From positions 1-64,000 of the forward strand of contig NZ_SIRT01000002.1 in the NCBI RefSeq assembly GCF_004310325.1: a stretch of 64,000 bases of DNA, written 5' to 3'. Under the pieces are notes generated by a model, which did not search any database, was not told where the DNA came from, and saw only the letters and a program-made list of their open reading frames with translations. The DNA comes from Hyunsoonleella flava (GTDB taxonomy: Bacteria; Bacteroidota; Bacteroidia; Flavobacteriales; Flavobacteriaceae). Position numbers and translations under genes: made by a program. Below, piece by piece: positions 1-8,109 of this stretch (within the stretch, counting starts at the first letter, position 1; the number at the start of each line of letters is the position of its first letter).

Positions 1-101
1 GAGACTAATACGCACGATAGCTCTTTTTAGCTAGTTAGGGATATAAGTTCACTCTGTCCTTTTTAAATGTAATAACAATTAATAGTATTTGCTAATCTAA
101 A

Positions 102-184
102 GGTTAGGGATTGCAGAGGAAAGCCCACAGCGACGGAGGAGCGAGGACTTGGAACGGAAAGCCCGACCCGATAGGGGAACGCCC
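102..184 (+). repeat. Interspersed flavobacterial repeat, family A, copy 1
   Basis: This non-coding element shares its ends and internal blocks with copies at 27489-27577 and 34776-34860. The shared blocks are GTTAGGGATTG at the left, a CGACGxAGGAG-like block in the middle, GAAAGCCCGACC, and AACGCCC at the right. The ends are inverted (GCGTT/AACGC in the better copies), so the transcript could fold. It lies just upstream of trxA. I know of no assigned function. Confidence 0.7.
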
Positions 185-314
185 AAAAAAAAGGAAATAA
201 ACCTGACTGATGCCGTTATAGGGAAAACAAATTGCCCGTTTGTAAGCTTTGGAATATTTTTTGACTAATTTTGTGTAATTAAAACGAATTAAAAATTTTT
301 TAAACACATATATT

Positions 315-632
315 ATGGCATTAGAGATAACGGATGCGACTTTTGAGGAAACGGTATTAAAGAGTGAAAAGCCTGTGCTGGTTGATTTTTGGGCAGCTTG
401 GTGTGGACCTTGTAGAATGGTTGGTCCTGTGATTGAGCAGATAAGCGAGGAGTATGACGGGAAAGCTGTTGTTGGAAAAGTGGATGTTGATGCTAACCAA
501 GAGTTTGCTGCTAAATACGGTGTTCGTAATATCCCAACGGTTTTGGTATTTCAAAACGGTGAAGTTGTTGGAAGACAAGTGGGTGTTGCGCCGAAGAATG
601 CGTATACAGATGCGATAGATTCGCTTTTGTAA
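315..632 (+). CDS. trxA: Thioredoxin
   Basis: This is a cytoplasmic disulfide reductase of 105 residues, the usual thioredoxin length. The redox motif WCGPC lies at residues 29-33 and the conserved cis-proline segment (IPTV) follows in the C-terminal half. There is no signal peptide, so it is a general thioredoxin and not an envelope version. A Rho-independent terminator follows directly, so it is probably transcribed alone. The DUF58 gene downstream in the same direction is a frequent flavobacterial neighbour of trxA. Confidence 0.96.
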   Translation: MALEITDATFEETVLKSEKPVLVDFWAAWCGPCRMVGPVIEQISEEYDGKAVVGKVDVDANQEFAAKYGVRNIPTVLVFQNGEVVGRQVGVAPKNAYTDAIDSLL

Positions 633-653
633 TAGAAAAAGAAAAGAAAGTTG

Positions 654-685
654 AAAAGGTTTGCCTTATGGTGAACCTTTTTTTA
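654..685 (+). terminator. Rho-independent terminator after trxA
   Basis: An 8-bp stem (AAAAGGTT pairing with AACCTTTT), extended by inner CC/GG pairs around a TTAT loop, is followed by a T run. It sits 22 bases after the trxA stop. Confidence 0.8.
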
Positions 686-714
686 TTTTAGATGATTATT
701 AAACTAAAATTAAG

Positions 715-1254
715 ATGAGTAAAAATAAAGTTCAGGACGCGATAGATAATAAATTATTAGAACAACGCAAGGTGTTTTTGTGGGGGCAGGTGGATGATAA
801 GTCGGCAAAACATGTGATAGACCGCTTGTTGTATTTGGATGCTTTGGAAACTGCGGATATTCAGTTGTACATTAATAGTCCGGGTGGTTATGTAACCTCT
901 GGTTTTGCTATGTACGATTGTATTCAATCTTTAAATAGCGATGTGTCAACCATTTGTACAGGGTTGGCAGCTTCTATGGGTTCTATTTTATTATCGGTTG
1001 GTGCTAAGGGTAAACGTTTTATACAACCACACGCGCGTGTGATGATTCATCAACCTAGTGGTGGTGCTCGCGGGCAGGCTAGTGATATTGAAATTACTGC
1101 ACAGGAGATTTTGAAAACAAAAGAATTGAGTGCAAAAATTTTAGCTGATAATTGCGGACAGACTTTTGAAAAAGTAATGAAAGATTTTAATCGTGACCAT
1201 TGGATGGGGGCTGAGGAGTCTGTAGCTTATGGTATTGTGGATAAACTAATCTAA
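715..1254 (+). CDS. clpP: ClpP-family serine peptidase
   Basis: This is the proteolytic subunit of an ATP-dependent Clp protease. At 179 residues it is slightly shorter than typical ClpP (about 195-215) because it lacks an N-terminal propeptide. The catalytic triad is visible: Ser87 in GLAASMGS, His112 in MIHQPSGG and Asp162 in RDHWMG. No ClpX gene is adjacent, so this may be a second, stand-alone ClpP paralogue; that point is inference. It is preceded by the trxA terminator and followed by palindromic repeats. Confidence 0.85.
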   Translation: MSKNKVQDAIDNKLLEQRKVFLWGQVDDKSAKHVIDRLLYLDALETADIQLYINSPGGYVTSGFAMYDCIQSLNSDVSTICTGLAASMGSILLSVGAKGKRFIQPHARVMIHQPSGGARGQASDIEITAQEILKTKELSAKILADNCGQTFEKVMKDFNRDHWMGAEESVAYGIVDKLI

Positions 1255-1258
1255 AAAT

Positions 1259-1290
1259 CCTCACCTAACCTCCCCAAGGGGAGGAACTCT
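1259..1290 (+). repeat. Palindromic repeat, family B
   Basis: A CCTAACCTCCCC-AAGG-GGGGAGG-type palindrome followed by AACTCT, directly after clpP. An inverted partner lies at 1381-1411 and a same-orientation copy at 2351-2384, with further relatives at 24872-24896 and 24929-24960. It is REP-like and could also stop transcription. Confidence 0.7.
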
Positions 1291-1380
1291 TACCTTGTCT
1301 TTGAGGAGTCGTGGGGTAGAAAAGTATAATGTTTAATCAGATAAAAAGATTTAGCTCGTTTTAATAGATTATGAGTGAAA

Positions 1381-1411
1381 TTCCTCCCCCCTTGGGAGGG
1401 CAGGTGGGACC
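1381..1411 (-). repeat. Palindromic repeat, family B, inverted copy
   Basis: TTCCTCCCCCCTTGGGAGGG followed by CAGGTGGGACC. Read on the - strand it matches the copy at 1259-1290. It ends six bases before the ATG of the DUF58 gene, so it occupies that gene's leader. A longer reading of the gene from GTG at 1375 would translate the repeat itself, which is unlikely. Confidence 0.7.
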
Positions 1412-1416
1412 TCTCA

Positions 1417-2346
1417 ATGGATTTACAAGCAGAACTAAATAAAGCCGAAGGTTTTAAAAACCTTGAATTACTTGCAAAACAGGTAGTTGAAGGCTTTATT
1501 GCTGGTATGCATAAAAGTCCGTTTCATGGGTTTTCGGCCGAATTTGCTGAACACAAGATTTACAATCGCGGCGAGAGTACACGCCATATTGATTGGAAAT
1601 TATACGCTAAAACAGATAAGCTGTATACCAAGAGATACGATGATGAGACGAATTTGCGCTGTCACATCATCTTGGATAATAGTAGCTCTATGCATTATCC
1701 AAAGTTGGAGCAGTTTTCCATGGATAGTTTAAATAAGATTGGATTTTCGGTATTGGCAGCAGCATCTTTAATGCAGATTCTAAAGAAGCAGCGTGATGCT
1801 GTTGGTTTAAGTATTTATAGTGATAACTATGATTATTATGCGCCAGAAAAGGGTAGCGAACGCCATCATCAAATGTTGCTGAATCATTTAAGTGATGCTG
1901 TGATTTCAAAACCTTTGAATAAGGCAACAGAAACGTATAAGTATCTGCATGAAATTGCTGAAAAGATTCATAGACGCTCTATGATATTTTTATTTACCGA
2001 TATGTTTCAAACTGCTGAAGATGAGGTAAAGCTATTTGAGGCGCTTAGACACTTAAAATACAATAAACATGAGGTGATTTTATTTCATGTATTTGATAAG
2101 GAAAAAGAGTTACAGTTCGATTTTGATAACAACCCCAAGCGTTTTATTGATGTAGAAACAGGCGAATATATCAACTTATATGCGGACACCATAAAGGAAA
2201 ATTACAGTGAAGCGGTAAATGACTATTTTGAAGCGTTACGCTTAAAATGCATGCAGTATAAAATAAAATATGTTGAGGCTGACGTTAATAAGGATTTCAA
2301 TTCTATATTGACAACTTATTTGGTGGAGCGTCAGAAATTTAGATAA
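1417..2346 (+). CDS. DUF58 domain protein
   Basis: This is a cytoplasmic DUF58 protein of 309 residues with a von Willebrand A-like fold. A MIDAS-type metal motif, DNSSSM, lies near residues 86-91. Upstream is the conserved DUF58 core (RGESTRHIDWKLYAKTDK). Such proteins usually work with a MoxR AAA ATPase, but none is adjacent here. I chose the ATG at 1417 (MDLQAELNKAEGF) because the frame upstream of it runs through a palindromic repeat and would need a GTG start. The biochemical role of the family is poorly known. Confidence 0.85.
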   Translation: MDLQAELNKAEGFKNLELLAKQVVEGFIAGMHKSPFHGFSAEFAEHKIYNRGESTRHIDWKLYAKTDKLYTKRYDDETNLRCHIILDNSSSMHYPKLEQFSMDSLNKIGFSVLAAASLMQILKKQRDAVGLSIYSDNYDYYAPEKGSERHHQMLLNHLSDAVISKPLNKATETYKYLHEIAEKIHRRSMIFLFTDMFQTAEDEVKLFEALRHLKYNKHEVILFHVFDKEKELQFDFDNNPKRFIDVETGEYINLYADTIKENYSEAVNDYFEALRLKCMQYKIKYVEADVNKDFNSILTTYLVERQKFR

Positions 2347-2350
2347 AAAA

Positions 2351-2384
2351 GCACCTCCTAACCTCTCCATGGGGGAGGAACTCT
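2351..2384 (+). repeat. Palindromic repeat, family B
   Basis: GCACCTCCTAACCTCTCC, then ATGGGGGAGGAACTCT. It begins five bases after the DUF58 stop, in the same orientation as the copy at 1259-1290, so the DUF58 gene is bracketed by this repeat family. Confidence 0.7.
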
Positions 2385-2443
2385 AGCTGAAACGATCAAG
2401 TTATAAGAAGGTAAAAAATTACTCAAAAAACTTTAAAAAACAT

Positions 2444-2473
2444 TTGACTTATAAAAAAAGGCGTGTATATTTG
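2444..2473 (+). promoter_or_regulatory. Promoter of tRNA-Asp
   Basis: TTG at 2444-2446 and TATATTTG at 2466-2473, separated by 19 bases. This is a textbook Bacteroidota promoter and sits 18 bases before the mature tRNA 5' end. Confidence 0.75.
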
Positions 2474-2491
2474 CAACCGCAATAACGCAAC

Positions 2492-2565
2492 GGTCTGGTA
2501 GTTCAGTTGGTTAGAATATCTGCCTGTCACGCAGGGGGTCGCGGGTTCGAGTCCCGTCCAGACCG
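2492..2565 (+). tRNA. tRNA-Asp (anticodon GUC)
   Basis: The acceptor strands GGTCTGG and CCAGACC pair, with discriminator G at 2565. The D arm, an anticodon loop CTGTCAC giving GUC, and a T arm with GGTTCGAGTCC are all present. CCA is not encoded. A good promoter lies directly upstream. Confidence 0.96.
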
Positions 2566-2840
2566 CAACTTAAAAAAGTTGTGTTGTTTATCTCGAAAGA
2601 GATAACGTAGTGAAAGCCCAATAATAATGGGCGATCCAATGAGAAGCTTTCCTTTTTTCTTTAGAGAAAATTGTGAAGCTTTTTTGTTTTATAACTATCC
2701 GAAAAAAGCTTTAATAATCTTATCCTTGATTTAACGTATACATTTTAAATAAATTTTTTCCTAAGTTCTACTGCTAAGATGATGACATTCTTTAGGAGTT
2801 ACGATGTGTATTAAAAGTCACTCTTTAACACATCAGAAAA
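2566..2840. other. Non-coding stretch after tRNA-Asp
   Basis: No gene is seen in these 275 bases. They contain two small hairpins (ATCTC-GAAA-GAGAT and GCCCA-ATAATAA-TGGGC) and the 13-mer GTAGTGAAAGCCC, which also occurs in the family A repeat copy at 34776-34860. This may be a degenerate fourth copy or part of a small RNA. The promoter of the next gene is not obvious. Confidence 0.4.
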
Positions 2841-5024
2841 ATGAAAACCAAAACATTAACTCTAAAAATTTTACTATTATTTGTTCTTTTATTTTTTACA
2901 GCATGCAGTAAAAACGAAGAATTAAAAGAAACACGTTCTACCGATTTTGCACCAGTTGAGGTAACCGTTGAGGTACCAGATGGAGCTAATTTGAATATGA
3001 CTTCAACTAAAATGTATTCATTAAGCGTTACCTCCGATGTTACCGATACAGGAACGGGAATGCTGCCTTTTAACGAAAGCTTTAATGATTTAGCTTTTCT
3101 TTTGGATGAAAACGACAACGTGCTATTAGCAGCTTTTTTAACCAATAATAGGAAGGAAATTTCTATTGAAACAACTGCCGAGGTATTGGTTTATTATGCG
3201 TTGGATTACTATTTGCTTCCAAATAAATCTAAAGAAAAGTACATAAAAGCTATACAAGAAACAGGAAGTTTTGACGATTTGATAACCAATTTGAAAGAGC
3301 TGTTTGCCCAAAACAATTTAATGTTTCAACAAGGTGCCTATTTTGAAGATTTGAATAGTTTCTTGTCTTCCTTAACAAGTAAACATCCAGATATTAAGGA
3401 CATATCCCATACAGGAAAAAGGATATTCACCAAAGATAAAAGAACTAAAAGTGGAATTACTGTGGCTAACGATGAAGATTCCAATGTTATACTCCAAAAT
3501 TCATATCCGCGCAGAGGTAAGGTTTTTATTTATAAAAAAACATCATTGGATAGAGATGGTGTTGAGACTCAACTAAGCAATTACACAGACACGCCATTTT
3601 TGGAATTTGATTTAGAACCAGGAAAAACCCTGAATATTGAGGCCTTCAAAGTAGGATTTAAGGTGTCTCAAATGAACGCGCAATCAAGCGCCATAGAAAA
3701 TACGGTAAGTAGTGACCCGATAAACCTACCTGTTAGCAGTAGCGAATATTCAGCTGGATATGAGTTTGTGATTTTGGGTTCTGGGGATTTATCAAATGCA
3801 CCAAGGGCTTTAACCGATAAAGAGCAAATAGCCTACAATGAATTGACAAAGGAGGCTTATATATTAGACTATTTTCTACCCACGCTTCTAGATGTTGGCG
3901 GAAATAAAGAATTGTTGCCACCACCAGGCGACCCCAAGGAACAAGCACTTGCAAATGCTGTTTTGCCTATTTTAGAAGCTAACCCAGAAGTTCTGGAAGC
4001 TGTTATAAATAATGATTTTAAAACAGCTACCGAATTATTTTTGCCTGAACTTTATAGTGATGTTAGATTGTCGGATGATTTGCGAGATATTCTTAATAAG
4101 GTGTACGGAACGCTTTCTGAAGATAAAAGTTCCCCCAATACATTCATTCAAAGTCAAGAATTAGTTAGCAGCGGACATCCCAGACTGCAAAAAGTACTTA
4201 GTGTAGTTTATAAAAACATGGATTTGAAAACTAAGGGCAATATTCCTTTTTTAAGAACGGATGCCAATGCCATTGAAGATTGGTTTATAAAATCTATAGA
4301 TGCTGACGTAAACATTAGCAATGATATTGACAGATTGTGTTTGGGGCAACCTACGGAAATTAGGGTTGGTGTAATAACAGAATACGAACCAGATTTTGAA
4401 GAGGTGGAGTTCCACTGGCAAACAAGTGGAGAATTTAAGGGTAGAATTCAAGATATTAATGATAATCCAAATAATTTTGGTACTTCTATAATCACAAAAA
4501 CAAACTCAGTATCATACATAAGTGTTGCACAGGAATCAGAATTAGGTAGTGGTGATAATATTGAAACGGTTGAGGTTATTATTTATATGAAAAACAAAAG
4601 GAACGGGCAATTATCTGAAGTTGGAAGGGACTCAATGACCATAAACCATAAAATTTGTGTATCGTTTTATGTAGGATTTCAAAAAGAAGTTAAGATTTTA
4701 GAAAATGAGAATGCTTTGATTTGTGGTGGTAATACGGAGTATACCGTTGGTCACCCAACTTTTGTAGCAAAGTTTTCTGCTGTTGATGATGCCAAATCCT
4801 ATAAAGGTAGAGTAAAGAGAAAAGACGGTACTTTTGCCGCAGAATTTCAAATGCAACAAATCAATGATTTAGGTGGTGGGAATTTAGAATATAAGTTAGG
4901 AGTGGGGCCTATTCATATAATTAAAACATGTAATCTTGAGCAAGCAGAGGAAGAACAACAAAAGAAATTTGATTATTTAGATGAAGTAGGGCACCAAGGC
5001 ATAGAAATAACACCTATATTTTAA
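2841..5024 (+). CDS. Large lipoprotein of unknown function
   Basis: A 727-residue exported lipoprotein. The N-terminus has a basic start, a hydrophobic stretch and a lipobox ending FFTAC, with Cys near residue 22 as the lipidated residue. I do not recognise a domain in the rest. The middle contains helical segments (about residues 90-140 and 330-440). The C-terminal third, from about residue 490, looks like Ig/PKD-type beta-sandwich repeats (segments such as EVEFHWQTSGEFKGRI). It stands alone on the + strand, about 160 bases before a TonB plug protein. A surface or adhesive role is only a guess from the lipobox and beta-rich tail. Confidence 0.6.
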   Translation: MKTKTLTLKILLLFVLLFFTACSKNEELKETRSTDFAPVEVTVEVPDGANLNMTSTKMYSLSVTSDVTDTGTGMLPFNESFNDLAFLLDENDNVLLAAFLTNNRKEISIETTAEVLVYYALDYYLLPNKSKEKYIKAIQETGSFDDLITNLKELFAQNNLMFQQGAYFEDLNSFLSSLTSKHPDIKDISHTGKRIFTKDKRTKSGITVANDEDSNVILQNSYPRRGKVFIYKKTSLDRDGVETQLSNYTDTPFLEFDLEPGKTLNIEAFKVGFKVSQMNAQSSAIENTVSSDPINLPVSSSEYSAGYEFVILGSGDLSNAPRALTDKEQIAYNELTKEAYILDYFLPTLLDVGGNKELLPPPGDPKEQALANAVLPILEANPEVLEAVINNDFKTATELFLPELYSDVRLSDDLRDILNKVYGTLSEDKSSPNTFIQSQELVSSGHPRLQKVLSVVYKNMDLKTKGNIPFLRTDANAIEDWFIKSIDADVNISNDIDRLCLGQPTEIRVGVITEYEPDFEEVEFHWQTSGEFKGRIQDINDNPNNFGTSIITKTNSVSYISVAQESELGSGDNIETVEVIIYMKNKRNGQLSEVGRDSMTINHKICVSFYVGFQKEVKILENENALICGGNTEYTVGHPTFVAKFSAVDDAKSYKGRVKRKDGTFAAEFQMQQINDLGGGNLEYKLGVGPIHIIKTCNLEQAEEEQQKKFDYLDEVGHQGIEITPIF

Positions 5025-5187
5025 AGCCCGAAAATCAAAATTTCTGGTGTTATTCACCAACTGAAATCAGAATTCAAAAAAATACTTCCCTTTCTTTTCT
5101 AGATGAAATTATGGGGAGTATTTATTTTAAATAGTTGTAAATTTTATATTTTGTATCTTTATACTGTTACACTGTATATTATACATC

Positions 5188-5880
5188 ATGAAAAGAAAAC
5201 AACGTATTATATTATCCATTTTTTTATGTCTTATCACTGGTGCTTTCTATGCTCAGAAGAAAAACAAACAGAAAGTGGTCAAGTCAATCACTGGTATAGT
5301 AAAAGACATTAATAACAATCCCTTAACTGGTGTTTATATTTATTTAGATTCTGTGAGAACTAAAGTACGAACAAATAAAAAGGGATTTTATAAACTTAAA
5401 ATTAAGCCTAATACTAAGGTTATTTCTGCATATTCACCAAATCATGGCATTTTAAGTTTAAGTTATTCTGGAGAGAAGAAAGTGAGTTTTGCATTTTCTG
5501 ATGACGCTAAGCCACTACATAGAAGTGAACTGTCTGAAATGGGATTCGGAGATCCCTTGAGAGTAGGTGGTACTAAAGTTAGTTTCGAAGGTGTTAGGGG
5601 GTTAAATGGTTTCAACGATATTTACCAGTTGCTAGAAGGTGTTTTTGCCGGGGTTTCGGTTACAGGTACAAGCATAAATATAAGAGGCGCTACTACATCA
5701 ACAACAAATTTTGGAAATCCTACGGAGCCACTATTACTGGTTGATAATGTGCCTTTTTTAGATATTAGCAATATTATCCCTTCCGAGGTAAAATCTATTG
5801 AGGTAATAAAAGGTCCTGATGCTGCTTATTATGGAGCGAGAGGGGTTTACGGTGTTGTAAAAATAAATTTGAAGAATTAG
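5188..5880 (+). CDS. Carboxypeptidase-regulatory-like plus TonB plug protein without a barrel
   Basis: A 230-residue secreted protein with a signal peptide (residues 1 to about 21, ending FYAQ). Residues about 35-95 form a carboxypeptidase-D regulatory-like beta sandwich (GIVKDINNNPLTGVYIYLDS). Residues about 130-230 form a TonB-dependent receptor plug, seen in the segments INIRGATT, PLLLVDNVPF, IEVIKGPDAA and YYGARGVYGVV. It stops right where the 22-strand outer-membrane barrel would begin. Because both domains are complete and a terminator follows, it looks like a free plug-domain protein and not a truncated receptor. Confidence 0.75.
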   Translation: MKRKQRIILSIFLCLITGAFYAQKKNKQKVVKSITGIVKDINNNPLTGVYIYLDSVRTKVRTNKKGFYKLKIKPNTKVISAYSPNHGILSLSYSGEKKVSFAFSDDAKPLHRSELSEMGFGDPLRVGGTKVSFEGVRGLNGFNDIYQLLEGVFAGVSVTGTSINIRGATTSTTNFGNPTEPLLLVDNVPFLDISNIIPSEVKSIEVIKGPDAAYYGARGVYGVVKINLKN

Positions 5881-5921
5881 TCTATTTCTCAAGATTATTT
5901 TCTTCAAATTCATGGATAAAT

Positions 5922-5955
5922 AAAAGTCATAAAGTAATTTTACTTTATGACTTTT
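5922..5955. terminator. Bidirectional terminator with a 16-bp perfect stem
   Basis: AAAAGTCATAAAGTAA pairs perfectly with TTACTTTATGACTTTT around a TT loop, with A-rich flanks on one side and T-rich on the other. It separates convergent genes. The last five codons and the stop of the DUF4861 gene lie inside the right arm. Confidence 0.85.
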
Positions 5956-7115
5956 ACGTTTAATGGAGTATTTAATTTTTTAGCAAAATTACTCAAATAC
6001 TGTTCCCACTCATATTGGTTTTTGAATTGCCCACTTTTTTGCCAAGTAAAACCTGCATAATATACCGTTTTACCATTGATTACTTTTAGGTGTGAAAAGG
6101 CGTTACTCAAATCTTTGGCTTCAGTTTCATATTTTTCAGAATCTATAAAGTATGTTGAAGGAGCTACTATGGCTGTACCCAATTCAGAATCACCATGTGG
6201 CTGCCAATAGTTTAACCACGTTTCGTCTTCATGCGATGTTACTACACCATCTTTTTCATGTAAAGTTAAACCAGCAGAAATAGTATCTACCCCTTTGATG
6301 GAAATTTCAAATTTTGAAAGGTTATTACCGTAATCTAAACTAATTTTTTTGGATTCCTTTACCGTTGTACCATCAGCTTCCCAAGTGCCGTAATCCAAAA
6401 TAAAACTGGTTCTAATTGGTCCATTGGTTAATGTTTTGTGACTGATGAAATTTTTAGAAATATAGTATGTACTGTCCTTTTTGTAAGCAATACCTCCAAC
6501 ACCACGACTTGTACCCACATGAAAATTGTCTAATCCTTCACCTGTGTCTTCGTGATATGTCCCTGTTTTTTCTGTGTATTTTTTATACCATTTATCAATA
6601 ATAGAATACTCCACACGTTTTAACCAAGCATCAATACCACTAGACAATGTGCCTTCTTTTAGTTTGTTTTCAAACCTATATTGTGCATTTGGGCCGTAGG
6701 TTCTAAAGGCTACTTTATTGTTTTCCCAGGCATAGTCATCTGTTCTTTCGGGAACAAATCGTGAGTAACATATTTTTTCATTTGAAGGTACAAAATCATC
6801 AGGAAGCTTAGCAATCTCGTACAATGCTTTGCTATTAGCTTTTACCTCAGGTTGAAATAGTAAGACGTCCATATTGCCATCTCCGTTACTGTCTATCAAC
6901 TGGGAGACTAAGAACGTTTTTGAAGACACAGTTTTAATTCCCAAATTGTTTAAACTTTCAACCCCTAGTAACTCTTTAGAGATTTCTACAGTTTCAAAAG
7001 CTCTATCTAAGGACAACTCGTTTGAAACTTCAACGGTAATGTTTTCTTCTTGATGCTCACATGAAAAAGAAAAAAAGCCCAATGCTAAAGCAAAAAATAG
7101 CTTAATGAGTTTCAT
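5940..7115 (-). CDS. DUF4861 family lipoprotein
   Basis: A 391-residue exported protein with a lipoprotein signal (MKLIKLFFALALGFFSFSC; Cys19 lipidated). The body matches the DUF4861 family known from Bacteroidota polysaccharide loci. Visible conserved-looking segments are GTSRGVGGIAYKKDS and GPIRTSFILDYGTWE. The family is thought to act on unsaturated or rare uronate-containing oligosaccharides, but its reaction is not settled. It lies four bases downstream of kduI on the same strand, so the two form an operon controlled by the divergent LacI operator. The stop codon falls inside the terminator stem. Confidence 0.75.
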   Translation of the reverse strand: MKLIKLFFALALGFFSFSCEHQEENITVEVSNELSLDRAFETVEISKELLGVESLNNLGIKTVSSKTFLVSQLIDSNGDGNMDVLLFQPEVKANSKALYEIAKLPDDFVPSNEKICYSRFVPERTDDYAWENNKVAFRTYGPNAQYRFENKLKEGTLSSGIDAWLKRVEYSIIDKWYKKYTEKTGTYHEDTGEGLDNFHVGTSRGVGGIAYKKDSTYYISKNFISHKTLTNGPIRTSFILDYGTWEADGTTVKESKKISLDYGNNLSKFEISIKGVDTISAGLTLHEKDGVVTSHEDETWLNYWQPHGDSELGTAIVAPSTYFIDSEKYETEAKDLSNAFSHLKVINGKTVYYAGFTWQKSGQFKNQYEWEQYLSNFAKKLNTPLNVKVIK

Positions 7116-7119
7116 GGTA

Positions 7120-7962
7120 TTATTTTAATTCGTTTGTTGGACATACATCCATATCTCCATAATCTAAATTTTCTCCTGCCATACCCCAAATAAAACTATA
7201 ACTGCTAGTTCCAGAACCAGAGTGGATAGACCAAGGTGGTGATATTACAGCCTCATCGTTACCCATCCAAATGTGTCTGGTTTCATCTGTTTGTCCCATA
7301 AAATGACACACGGCTTGGTCTTCAGGAACTTCAAAATAAAAGTATACTTCCATGCGTCTGTCATGAACGTGAGCGGGCATTGTATTCCAAGAACTGCCTG
7401 TTTTTATCGTAGTCATTCCCATTTGCAGCTGGCACACATCTACAACACTGTTTACAATATATTTTCTTAGTGTTCTGGCATTAGCTGTTTCTGGAGCTCC
7501 AAGTTCAATAACTTCCAAATCTTCAGTACCAATTTTTTTGTTAGGATATGCTTTATGTGCAGGTGTCGAATTTAAATAGAATTTAGCAGGATTAGAGGCA
7601 GAATCACTAGAGAATATAACTTCCTTATTTCCGCGGCCAATATATAAGCCCTCTTTGTTATCTAAATCATACTGAGTGCCGTCCACAGAAACAGAGCCAC
7701 TTCCCCCAATGTTTATGATACCTAATTCTCGTCTTTCCAAGAAATATTCTGCCTTTAACGGATCTATGGTTTCTAAACTAACTTTTTGATTTACTGGAGA
7801 CACTCCCGCAGTTATAAATCTATCATAGTGAGAATAGATGTAACTGATTTCATCTTGCTTAAAAATATTTTGAATTAAGAACTCATCTCTTAATTCTTTA
7901 GTGTCCATTCGCTTTACTTCTCTTGGTGAGGCTGCATAACGCACTTCAAAATTGTTTGCCAT
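7120..7962 (-). CDS. kduI: 5-dehydro-4-deoxy-D-glucuronate isomerase
   Basis: KduI isomerises 5-keto-4-deoxyuronate, the open form of the unsaturated uronic acids released by polysaccharide lyases, to 2,5-diketo-3-deoxygluconate. The 280-residue length fits the family (about 278). The cupin zinc site is visible in PAHVHDRRMEVYFYFE, around residues 195-210, with a later His in PPWSIHSGSG. The start is 59 bases from the shared LacI operator, which suggests induction by a uronate-derived signal. kduD and the lyases are not in the window. Confidence 0.93.
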   Translation of the reverse strand: MANNFEVRYAASPREVKRMDTKELRDEFLIQNIFKQDEISYIYSHYDRFITAGVSPVNQKVSLETIDPLKAEYFLERRELGIINIGGSGSVSVDGTQYDLDNKEGLYIGRGNKEVIFSSDSASNPAKFYLNSTPAHKAYPNKKIGTEDLEVIELGAPETANARTLRKYIVNSVVDVCQLQMGMTTIKTGSSWNTMPAHVHDRRMEVYFYFEVPEDQAVCHFMGQTDETRHIWMGNDEAVISPPWSIHSGSGTSSYSFIWGMAGENLDYGDMDVCPTNELK

Positions 7963-7999
7963 CTTACTATATTTTAGTTTTTTTATTAGATAATTTCAG

Positions 8000-8062
8000 T
8001 AAAAATAATAAATTTCAATGAAAATACAATCGATTGTATTTATTAGTTTTTTTATATATTTA
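8000..8062. promoter_or_regulatory. Divergent kduI/lacI promoters sharing one LacI-type operator
   Basis: A perfect 20-bp palindrome with a central CG (half-site AAATACAATC) covers 8022-8041, as expected for a LacI-family operator. On the + strand TTG at 8034-8036 and TATATTTA at 8055-8062 are 18 bases apart. On the - strand TTG (8029-8027) and TATTTTTA (8007-8000) are 19 bases apart. Both -33 elements lie inside the operator, so one bound repressor dimer would block both genes. Confidence 0.8.
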
Positions 8063-8109
8063 TCACCTTAATAGAGAAACGTAAATCTTACGTAGTATAT
8101 ATTGTCAGA

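Noticed and set aside
104-307. Open frame on the - strand across the family A repeat
   Set aside because: It lies in a repeat and leader region, has no protein-like composition and no neighbours in that direction.
1375-1416. Longer start of the DUF58 gene from GTG at 1375
   Set aside because: The extra residues are read from a palindromic repeat; ATG 1417 gives the conserved N-terminus.
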